From the NCBI GenBank assembly GCA_049522565.1, contig JBEKNT010000309.1, positions 1 to 8,301 of the forward strand: 8,301 bases of DNA. The letters run 5' to 3'. Source of the stretch: JASHVB01 sp049522565. Its GTDB lineage: Bacteria; Pseudomonadota; Alphaproteobacteria; Acetobacterales; Acetobacteraceae. The position numbers and the translations under genes were made by a program. Within the stretch, counting starts at the first letter, position 1; every line of letters starts with the position of its first letter. The notes under the pieces are model-generated. The model did not search any database. It was not told the origin of the DNA and was given only the letters and a program-made list of their open reading frames with translations. Shown here piece after piece: positions 1 through 5,493 of the stretch.

Positions 1-15
1 GAAGGAAGAAAAAAC

Positions 16-1194
16 TCAGATGCAGTAGGTGGCCAGCGGGGGAAATCCGTTGAATTCCACCGACGCGTAGCTCGCCGTGTAGGCACCGGCGGCCAGGAAA
101 TCGATCACGTCGCCGATCGCCAGATCGACCGGCAACGCATAGTTCGCCCGGTCGTAGATAATGTCGGTGCTGTCGCAGGTCGGGCCGGCGAGGACCACCG
201 GCTCGGCGGCGCCACCATCGCGCGGGGTGCGAATCCGATAGTGGATGCTCTCGCCTTGCGTCTCGGCCAGGCCGTTGTAGCGCCCGGCGTCCAGATATAC
301 CCAGCGTCGCGGGTCATGGTTGCCATGCCGGGCAATCAGCAACACCGTGGAGCGGAGGATGCCTGCGTCGCCGACCAGGTAGCGCCCAGGCTCAACCATC
401 AACAGCGGTGGCGATCCCGCGAAATGCCGGGCCACCGCCGCGGTGATTGTTTCGGCATAGCGTGCGAGCGGCGGCACCGGCGCGCGGTAGTGCGCCGGCA
501 GGCCACCGCCGACATTCAACAGCTCCAGCGCAACGCCCTGGCGCTGACACGAACGGAAAACGCCGGAGGCGTGACCGATGGCGATCGCCCATTGATCGGG
601 GTCGGTCTGCTGCGAGCCGACGTGGAACGACACACCGATCGGGCGCAGCCCAAGCAGCTTGGCGCGCACCAGCAGTTCGCCCGCCAGATGCAAAGAGCAC
701 CCGAATTTGCGGGTCAGCGGCCATTCCGCACCGCGGCCGTGCACCGACAGGCGGCAGAAGACCCGCGCTCCCGGCGCCGCCCGCGCCAGTTTCTCGAGTT
801 CTGCCAGACTATCGAAGGCATAGAGGTCGATGCCGCGTGCATACGCCCGGGCGATGTCGCATTCCCGCTTGACCGTGTTACCGAAGCAGAAGCGCTCGGG
901 AGCAATGCCGAGCATGCGGCAGCGCTCGATCTCCCCGCTGCTGGCCAGGTCGAAGCCGATATCCAGCCCGTCGAGAGCCGCGATCACCGGCACGGCCGGA
1001 TTGGCCTTCACCGCGTAGTAGAGGCGCGCGCCCGGCAGCAAAGCACGCAACGCACCGTAGCGTTGCCGTACCGTCTCCAGGTCCACAATCACACAAGGCG
1101 TCGCCGGCGTGTGTTCCGCGATGAAGCGGTCGATCCGCGCCAATCGCTCGGAACCTCCATCATCCGGCACGTCATGGCGTTGGGCGGAAGTCAT
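16..1194 (-). CDS. PLP-dependent ornithine/lysine decarboxylase (Orn/DAP/Arg decarboxylase family 2, fold type III)
   Basis: Cytosolic PLP enzyme that most likely decarboxylates ornithine to putrescine (or lysine to cadaverine), feeding polyamine synthesis. Numbering from the chosen start, the alanine-racemase-like barrel carries the PLP lysine in YYAVKANP (K63), HVGSQQ (H191), the glycine loop NVGGGLP (228-233) and the phosphate-binding EPGRY (268-272). The C-terminal beta domain has GPTCDSTD (C340, D341, D344), supplying the catalytic Cys/Asp across the dimer interface, and GAYTASYA (370-377). All key residues are present and 392 aa is normal for bacterial family members. An in-frame ATG lies 48 bases upstream at 1242, but the ATG at 1194 is preferred because GGAGAGGG sits just before it and homology-like sequence begins only after it. 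The start lies inside the end of the protease gene (23-bp overlap), suggesting translational coupling. Ornithine versus lysine preference cannot be settled by eye; diaminopimelate or arginine decarboxylase is less likely from the short length and the CDSTD motif. Confidence 0.93.
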   Translation of the reverse strand: MTSAQRHDVPDDGGSERLARIDRFIAEHTPATPCVIVDLETVRQRYGALRALLPGARLYYAVKANPAVPVIAALDGLDIGFDLASSGEIERCRMLGIAPERFCFGNTVKRECDIARAYARGIDLYAFDSLAELEKLARAAPGARVFCRLSVHGRGAEWPLTRKFGCSLHLAGELLVRAKLLGLRPIGVSFHVGSQQTDPDQWAIAIGHASGVFRSCQRQGVALELLNVGGGLPAHYRAPVPPLARYAETITAAVARHFAGSPPLLMVEPGRYLVGDAGILRSTVLLIARHGNHDPRRWVYLDAGRYNGLAETQGESIHYRIRTPRDGGAAEPVVLAGPTCDSTDIIYDRANYALPVDLAIGDVIDFLAAGAYTASYASVEFNGFPPLATYCI

Positions 1195-2347
1195 TGCGCC
1201 AACCCTCTCCCCGCCCCCCGCGTCCCCGTGCTTGCTGCTCAAGCGACAGGACCTGGAGCAAATCGCGCGACGACAGGATGCCGAGCAAGACGCCCTGGCG
1301 AAGCACCACCAGCCGGCTATGGCCCGTGCGGCGCATCTGCGCCAGCGCCGCGAATGCGTTGGTTTCGGGTGTCACGACATCTTCACGCGACAGCGGACGC
1401 ATGATCCGACCCACCGGCATCGTCTGCCACAGCGTTCGATCGACCGCGGCCGCCTGCTGCGTTGCGACGGTGCCCACCACGGTTCCGTCCTCCACCACGG
1501 GAAACCAGCGGTGGTGATAGCGATAGACGAAATCGTCGATGAGCGCCTGCACCGAAAGCGCAGGCGTCACGGTGACAGGCTCGGGGTTCATGATCCGCGC
1601 CACGGGAATGTCGCCCAGCAGCCGGCGGGCGAGCACTTCCCCGTAGCTAGCCGACGCGGCGCCGCGCAGGAACATGCCGATCAGGAAGCGCCACATGCCG
1701 CCGACGAAATCGCCTTGCACCACGCCGATCACGCCGAGCACGATCAGCAGCGCGCCGAACAGATTCCCTGCGCCGGCGGCGATGCGCGTGGCCCAGTCGA
1801 GATCGCCGCGCCACCACCACAGCGCGGCGCGAAACATCCGCCCGCCGTCGAGCGGAAACGCGGGCACCAGATTGAACAGCGCCAGGACGAAATTGATCAG
1901 CGCGAGATACCACAGCACGCCGGCCATTGCTGTGGGACCGTCCGCGGCCTGCGCAACGCTGAACAGCAGGAACAGGATGACCGCGAGCAGCAGGCTGGCG
2001 GCCGGTCCCGCCGCGGCCATCAGTAACTCGTCGCGCGGCCTGCTGGGCTCGGATGTCATCTCCGCGACGCCACCGAAGATGAACAGCGTGATGCCGCGAA
2101 TCGGCATGCCGTACTGCCGGGCGACCAGCGAATGCGCCGTCTCGTGAAACACGATCGAGAAGAACACGCCGACGGTGGCGAGGGCGCCCATTGCCCAGTA
2201 GCTGTCTGTCGGCAAGCCGGGCGTGAGATCGGGGAATACCGTTGCGGCGAGAGTCCAGGTGATCAGCGCCGCGAGCAACAACCAGGAGGCGTCGACGTTG
2301 ACCTCGAAGCCGAACAAGGAGAACAGCCTGACGCGATACAGAAACAT
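1172..2347 (-). CDS. Site-2 protease family (M50) membrane zinc metalloprotease with two C-terminal CBS domains
   Basis: Polytopic inner-membrane protease of the S2P/M50 class, expected to cut transmembrane segments of regulatory or membrane proteins. The sequence shows the zinc motif HETAH (68-72, catalytic E69) within a hydrophobic segment, and the second signature NLVPAFPLDGGR (159-170), where D167 would be the third zinc ligand. Hydrophobic segments lie near 20-38, 52-73, 107-135, 141-163 and 190-228. The soluble C-terminal half contains two CBS units, about 247-303 (starting VARIMNPEPVTV) and 311-370 (VGRIMRPLS to SRDLLQVL), which in this family typically bind adenosyl ligands and gate activity. 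Length (391 aa) is normal for the Rip3-like CBS-containing group. The ATG at 2347 has an upstream AGGTGG. It lies 42 bp downstream of the cytochrome gene and its end overlaps the decarboxylase start. The substrate is unknown; no anti-sigma factor gene is visible nearby. Confidence 0.95.
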   Translation of the reverse strand: MFLYRVRLFSLFGFEVNVDASWLLLAALITWTLAATVFPDLTPGLPTDSYWAMGALATVGVFFSIVFHETAHSLVARQYGMPIRGITLFIFGGVAEMTSEPSRPRDELLMAAAGPAASLLLAVILFLLFSVAQAADGPTAMAGVLWYLALINFVLALFNLVPAFPLDGGRMFRAALWWWRGDLDWATRIAAGAGNLFGALLIVLGVIGVVQGDFVGGMWRFLIGMFLRGAASASYGEVLARRLLGDIPVARIMNPEPVTVTPALSVQALIDDFVYRYHHRWFPVVEDGTVVGTVATQQAAAVDRTLWQTMPVGRIMRPLSREDVVTPETNAFAALAQMRRTGHSRLVVLRQGVLLGILSSRDLLQVLSLEQQARGRGGRGEGWRNDFRPTP

Positions 2348-2389
2348 GGCCCACCTATGCCGATCGGGCCCCGCGTCGGCGGCGACGCT

Positions 2390-2749
2390 TCATTTCCGTC
2401 GCAGGCTGAGAATATACGCTGTCAGGTCGTCGATCTCATCGCGGCTCAAGTGCAGATCCGGCATCTGGGCATGCGGCGTTTGCAGAAAGGCCCGCAGAGC
2501 CATCGGTGTCGTGGATGACATGCCCGCGACGGCGGTAAATGCCGGTGCGCCATTGTCGCTGCCATGTTGCACCGTCGGTTCGACCACATGGCAGGAACTG
2601 CACCAGGTGTCGGCCAGATGGCGTCCCGCCGGGATGTCACCCTCGTCCTGCGCCGCTGCCGGGCCTGGCATGGCGGCCAACAGGATTGCCGTCAGCAGCG
2701 GGAGTGTGATGGATCCGACCCAGTGCCTGGTGTGCCCGCGGTAGGTCAT
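2390..2749 (-). CDS. Small exported monohaem c-type cytochrome
   Basis: Predicted periplasmic electron carrier of 119 aa. An N-terminal signal peptide (about 1-33, hydrophobic 12-27, cleavage around AAA/QDE) is followed by one class I cytochrome c domain. The covalent haem site is CSSCH (C50, C53, H54 as proximal ligand), and M96 in the AQMPDL segment is the likely distal ligand, followed by the usual C-terminal helix (LSRDEIDDLTAYILSLRRK region). Start ATG at 2749 has only a weak GGAA upstream. It is first in a likely operon with the S2P/CBS protease and the decarboxylase. A perfect FNR-type palindrome is centred about 67 bp upstream, consistent with control by oxygen or redox. The electron donor and acceptor cannot be told; no oxidase or reductase is in the window. 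It resembles the small SoxX/c5-like single-domain cytochromes, but I cannot place it in a named subfamily. Confidence 0.9.
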   Translation of the reverse strand: MTYRGHTRHWVGSITLPLLTAILLAAMPGPAAAQDEGDIPAGRHLADTWCSSCHVVEPTVQHGSDNGAPAFTAVAGMSSTTPMALRAFLQTPHAQMPDLHLSRDEIDDLTAYILSLRRK

Positions 2750-2807
2750 TGGTGGTTCCGTGTCGCTTGCGGCGATGTTGCTACCTGCACCGCTCGGACC
2801 CGGGAGG

Positions 2808-2825
2808 CATTGATCTCGATCAATG
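2808..2825. promoter_or_regulatory. FNR/FixK/Anr-family binding site (perfect TTGAT-N4-ATCAA)
   Basis: The stretch CATTGATCTCGATCAATG has perfect 8-bp arms around a central TC (centre 2816.5) and contains the exact FNR-family core TTGAT-N4-ATCAA. It lies between the divergent cytochrome gene (start 2749) and the 79-aa gene (start 2973). On the plus strand a TATGTT hexamer at 2847-2852 would put the transcription start near 2858-2859, which places the site about 41-42 bases upstream, the classic class II activator position. On the minus strand a weaker TAGCAA (2783-2778) gives a less exact spacing of about -45. The site is directly visible; regulation by an FNR, FnrL or FixK protein is inferred. 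Confidence 0.75.
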
Positions 2826-2846
2826 TGCCGGACGCCGGTCGGCTTC

Positions 2847-2852
2847 TATGTT
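2847..2852 (+). promoter_or_regulatory. Candidate -10 element of an FNR-dependent promoter
   Basis: TATGTT matches the sigma-70 -10 consensus at four of six positions and is spaced from the FNR-type palindrome as expected for a class II activated promoter, which needs no good -35. A transcript from here would have a leader of roughly 115 bases before the ATG at 2973. This is a prediction from spacing only. Confidence 0.35.
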
Positions 2853-2972
2853 GCCCGAGCTGAGAAGCCGCAGCGAATCTCCGATCCGGCGTTGCATTGC
2901 GGGCGACGTCACGATGCCGGCAGGTGTCATCTGCATCGAAGGCGGATCGGGCTGACGCAGTGGAGTGTTGTC

Positions 2973-3212
2973 ATGCCAGACGCAATCAGGACAACGGCAA
3001 CGGCAGTGGAAATCCGCCGCATGGTTGGGGATGTCGATGACGCGGTTGTGAGCAGCATCGAACGTACGCAAGCGTCTGCCGCCGAGGTATTGCAGGCGGT
3101 GCAGTGGTTCCGCGGTGGCGGAGGACTCGAGGACGAAGCCGGCCACGAGCCGCATGGCGCCGTCCGGGCGGTTTATGAGATCCTGCAGGCCGAGGAGCCG
3201 CCGGAACTCTGA
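2973..3212 (+). CDS. Small acidic conserved hypothetical protein (79 aa)
   Basis: I do not recognise a named function. The 79-aa product is soluble and acidic, with no signal peptide, membrane segment or cysteine. It has a helix-rich pattern: AVEIRRMVGDVDDAVVSSI, then QASAAEVLQAVQWF, then a C-terminal VYEILQAEEPPEL. From memory, short proteins of this pattern (GDxDDAxVxxI...AxxAEVLxAxxW...YEIL) recur as uncharacterised proteins in Alphaproteobacteria. The frame is open from 2823, but the longer version would start inside the FNR-type palindrome and its extra 50 residues look non-coding (Arg/His/Cys rich). The ATG at 2973 has a well placed GGAG seven bases upstream, so it is chosen. It diverges from the cytochrome gene and may share its FNR-type site. 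Its 3' end faces the metallopeptidase-like gene across a 328-bp convergent gap. Confidence 0.7.
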   Translation: MPDAIRTTATAVEIRRMVGDVDDAVVSSIERTQASAAEVLQAVQWFRGGGGLEDEAGHEPHGAVRAVYEILQAEEPPEL

Positions 3213-3540
3213 CCACGGAAACCGAGACCTCCTCCCCCGCGAGGTTGAACTGCCGAGCGGCGCGACATGGCGCGGCGCTAAAGGTCATTGTCCGTCAGAG
3301 AATAACGCTACGACGGCCGAAGTCGTGGATGGCGGGCCGTCGCCGACCATGACGGTGCCCACAGCCGATGGAGCAACCTTTAGGGCGCTTGGGACGCCTG
3401 TTCAACCCCGCGGCCAACGCCGTCATCGCGCGCGAAGCCAAGCAACCTTTCGGGTGAGGGGATGCGATATCTCGGCGAGATTGCCTCGCGGTACGCGCAA
3501 TGACGGCGTCGCCGGGGGCCGAACCGTCAGGATCGTCGCA
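3213..3540. other. Convergent intergenic region without a convincing gene
   Basis: Region between the 3' ends of the 79-aa gene and the metallopeptidase-like gene. It holds an imperfect inverted repeat at 3418-3508 (listed separately) and a weak potential stem formed by GACGGCC (3312-3318) and GGCCGTC (3335-3341) with no T-tract, so I do not call a terminator. Long plus-strand readthrough here is Arg/Pro-rich and not protein-like. Confidence 0.6.
3418..3508. repeat. Imperfect inverted repeat of the dispersed GTCATTGCGAGCGAAGC type
   Basis: The left arm 3418-3448 and right arm 3478-3508 are 31 bases each and inverted. Both share CGCCGTCAT, then GCGCG, then CAA and CT when one is reverse-complemented, differing mainly in a central 10-base block. 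The left arm (GTCATCGCGCGCGAAGCC, then AAGCAACC) closely resembles the widely scattered repeat GTCATTGCGAGCGAAGC followed by GAAGCAATCC seen in many proteobacterial intergenic regions, which is often mistranslated as VIARSEATKQ-like peptides. The resemblance is from memory; the inverted symmetry is directly visible. The transcript could fold into a long hairpin between two convergent genes. Confidence 0.65.
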
Positions 3541-4722
3541 CTAGTATGGCGAACCCGCCGCCTGGAGCGTCTGCCCCAGCAGGTCGCGCAGCCAGCCCCG
3601 CGGCATGTGGCGTTGGAATTCAGCCTGCAGCTCGGCGAGCCGTCCTGGCGTCATGCCAACCTTCGCCGGGGTGAAGAACACCGGGTCGCGCGTGAACATC
3701 AGGTAGGCCTGCATCTCGTTCTCGACCAACTCTTCGATCTTTGGATCGTATTCCTCCGAGGCGAGGAACTTGCGAACGCCATCCCGCTCGCCTTGCGTCA
3801 GTTCATGCAACCAGAATTGATGCACGTAGGCCGCGTAGGTGGGGTTGCTGAAATACTCGCCGTGCGACAGTTCGTGCCGCAGAATCGCGCTGCGCGCGGC
3901 GATGGTGACCTCCGCATTCGCACCCGCTTTGGGCACTGAGATCAAGCCGCCATGCACGTCCGGCGCGAGCCAGCCAAGCTGCGTCAGCAACTGGCGCAGC
4001 TTCTCCTCCTCCGAATTGAGCTGGATCTCGTCCTGCGTTGCGAGTGAGAAAAACCGCGCCAACGCAGCGGCGCTGTAGTCGTGTCCATAGTAGAACGTCT
4101 CGACCGTATCGCCGCCAGCGCTGATCGCCGCATCGAGCTCCGTATCGTTCAACACCCGATCGTGCGGCATGGCGCCCTTTTCGATCAGCGCGGCGACCCG
4201 GTTCAGCATCAGCCCTTGCTGGCGCAGCGACGCGAAGTCCAGGACGATGATCGACGGATTGGCCGCGAAACGGAACACCGTGAGCCCGGTCGGGACGTGC
4301 GCGCGGATCTCCGCCTCGTCGGCGGTCTCGATGGGGAACGGCGCAAGCGCAGGTGGGGCCGGGGAGGGCAGGGCGACCTGCGGCGCCGGCGCCGGCAGGG
4401 CGGCCTGCGGCACGGGCTGGGCGGGTGCCGGCAGGGCAGCCTGCGGCGCTGGCTGGGGGGCAGGCGCCGGCCGGACGGGGAGCTGAGCCGTGGGTAACGG
4501 CGGTGCGGGCACCGGCGTCGGCGTGGCGATCAGCGGTGGCGTTGGCGCCGGCAACGGGGCGTGGCGCGGCCATACCAGCCACCCGGCAGTTCCCAGCGCC
4601 AGGACGGCAACGACAGCGCCGGCCGCCACCCACTGCCACGTCCAGCGCGGCTGCGGCTGCCGCGGAGACGGCCGCGGTGGTGCAAGTCTGACTGTGTCGT
4701 CGGCGCCCGGATCGGAGCGCAT
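3541..4722 (-). CDS. Membrane-anchored protein with Pro/Ala-rich stalk and HELSH metallopeptidase-like domain
   Basis: Unnamed protein of 393 aa. Numbering from the ATG at 4722: a short basic, proline-containing cytosolic tail (1-29), one transmembrane helix (about 30-51), a Pro/Ala-rich linker (54-129) with near-identical PQAALPAPA units, then a globular domain (about 130-393) expected in the periplasm. This domain carries HELSH (H283, E284, H287), the HExxH signature of zinc metallopeptidases, in a hydrophobic helix (IAARSAILRHELSHGEYF), and NEMQAY about 48 residues later (E336), a plausible third zinc ligand as in gluzincins. I cannot assign a known peptidase family, and proteolysis is inferred from the motif alone. 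An in-frame TTG at 4725 gives one more residue; ATG at 4722 is better spaced from AAGGGAG. It lies 31 bp after the OmpA-type gene, so co-transcription is likely, and a joint role in the envelope is plausible. Confidence 0.85.
   Translation of the reverse strand: MRSDPGADDTVRLAPPRPSPRQPQPRWTWQWVAAGAVVAVLALGTAGWLVWPRHAPLPAPTPPLIATPTPVPAPPLPTAQLPVRPAPAPQPAPQAALPAPAQPVPQAALPAPAPQVALPSPAPPALAPFPIETADEAEIRAHVPTGLTVFRFAANPSIIVLDFASLRQQGLMLNRVAALIEKGAMPHDRVLNDTELDAAISAGGDTVETFYYGHDYSAAALARFFSLATQDEIQLNSEEEKLRQLLTQLGWLAPDVHGGLISVPKAGANAEVTIAARSAILRHELSHGEYFSNPTYAAYVHQFWLHELTQGERDGVRKFLASEEYDPKIEELVENEMQAYLMFTRDPVFFTPAKVGMTPGRLAELQAEFQRHMPRGWLRDLLGQTLQAAGSPY
4367..4447 (-). repeat. Short in-frame repeats encoding the Pro/Ala stalk
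   Basis: Three near-identical 18-base units on the plus strand, GGCAGGGCGACCTGCGGC (4367-4384), GGCAGGGCGGCCTGCGGC (4394-4411) and GGCAGGGCAGCCTGCGGC (4430-4447), are spaced by 27 and 36 bases, both multiples of three. On the coding strand each encodes PQ(A/V)ALP. The pattern suggests slippage or recombination that changes linker length without breaking the frame. Confidence 0.7.
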
Positions 4723-4753
4723 CAATGGCTCCCTTACGGCACGCCGATGGCGT

Positions 4754-5392
4754 TCAGGCTCCGAGGTTGATCACCTGCACCCGGCGATTGCGCGGTTCGG
4801 GCGTTTGCGCCGGGGTGGATACCAGCAGGCCTTCCTCGCCCATGCCAACCGCCTGCAACCGTGACGACTGCACGCCGAACCTGGTGACGATGTAGTTCAC
4901 CACCGCCTCGGCGCGGCGCTCGGACAGGGCACGGTTGTACTCCGGGGAGCCGACCGTGTCGGTGTGGCCCTCGATGCGGAACCGGTAGTTCGCCAGGTCG
5001 CTGCTGGACAGCGCACGGCCGAGCGCGTCGAGCGTCGTCATCGCCTCGGGCGTCAGGTCGGCCGAGCCGTTGGGGAAGTTGACCGTCAGGTTCACCGAAG
5101 GTCCGGCGGCCTCGACCGGGGCGGGGGCCGTAGCGTGGGCCATCGGCTTTGCCGAGGCGACGCGCGGCTGACCGGTCGCCGCCTGTACTACCGGGGCCTG
5201 CGCCTGGGCCGGCGCCGTCCCGTCGCTCGACGGCGCGGCGAGGCGAATGCCGCGGGTGCCGCCCGCCGTCAGATTCCCGGTCGGCTTCAGCGAGTTGATG
5301 ATCTGATCGGCCGATGGATTGCCCTGTGCGAAGACCGGCGCCGTCGTGAGCATCAGCGGTGCCAGGATCAGCGGTGCGATAAAGCTGCGCAC
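4754..5392 (-). CDS. Exported OmpA-family peptidoglycan-binding protein
   Basis: 212-aa exported protein with a signal peptide (1-22, hydrophobic 5-20, cleavage around VFA/QGN), a disordered Ala/Pro-rich middle (about 45-98) and a C-terminal OmpA-like domain (about 100-212). That domain shows the fold's hallmarks: NLTVNFPNGSADLT, RIEGHTDTVGSPEYN (G142-D145), LSERRAEAV (156-164) and RNRRVQV (201-207), where the GHTD region and the late Arg normally bind meso-diaminopimelate in peptidoglycan. There is no beta-barrel, so it is a soluble or loosely envelope-bound wall-binding protein and not a porin; no lipobox cysteine is seen. The start is GTG at 5392, supported by GGAGGAG eight bases upstream. 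It is followed after 31 bp by the HELSH protein and preceded by a plausible promoter 25-60 bases upstream. OmpA-like proteins can anchor secretion systems to the wall, but a link to the nearby tssG is only inferred. Confidence 0.93.
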   Translation of the reverse strand: MRSFIAPLILAPLMLTTAPVFAQGNPSADQIINSLKPTGNLTAGGTRGIRLAAPSSDGTAPAQAQAPVVQAATGQPRVASAKPMAHATAPAPVEAAGPSVNLTVNFPNGSADLTPEAMTTLDALGRALSSSDLANYRFRIEGHTDTVGSPEYNRALSERRAEAVVNYIVTRFGVQSSRLQAVGMGEEGLLVSTPAQTPEPRNRRVQVINLGA

Positions 5393-5424
5393 GATAGTCT
5401 CCTCCGATATTCGATCGTCGCATT

Positions 5425-5454
5425 CTTATAGCACAAACCGGACCCTGGTGAGAA
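5425..5454 (-). promoter_or_regulatory. Candidate sigma-70 promoter for the OmpA/HELSH gene pair
   Basis: On the minus strand TTCTCA (5454-5449, four of six to the -35 consensus) and TATAAG (5430-5425, five of six to the -10 consensus) are separated by 18 bases, within the 100-bp gap between the methyltransferase and OmpA-type genes. Transcription would begin near 5418, giving a short leader that ends in the GGAGGAG ribosome site and GTG start. The gap is noticeably more AT-rich than the genes around it. Confidence 0.5.
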
Positions 5455-5493
5455 GAATAGAGACCGGGAATTTTCGCGAAGAAACCTGCACAT

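Noticed and set aside
1..15. T-rich tract just after the decarboxylase stop as a terminator
   Set aside because: The minus strand reads GTTTTTTCTTCCTTC after the stop, but no stem precedes it; downstream sequence is outside the window.
241..1404. Long plus-strand open frame opposite the decarboxylase
   Set aside because: Antisense to a gene with all family motifs; the translation is Arg/Gln/Ala-rich without domain-like pattern, as expected in GC-rich DNA.
2848..2955. 35-residue plus-strand open frame upstream of the 79-aa gene
   Set aside because: Could be a leader peptide, but there is no ribosome site and the sequence shows no recognisable pattern.
2823..2972. 50-residue extension of the small plus-strand protein
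   Set aside because: Would start inside the FNR-type palindrome, lacks a ribosome site and is rich in Arg, His and Cys unlike the following part.
3368..3457. 29-residue open frame ending in VIAREAKQPFG
   Set aside because: Its C-terminal part is just the translated left arm of the dispersed repeat, a known source of false small genes.
3115..3939. 274-codon plus-strand open frame across the convergent gap
   Set aside because: Runs over the 79-aa gene end, the inverted repeat and the 3' end of the HELSH gene; no ribosome site and not protein-like.
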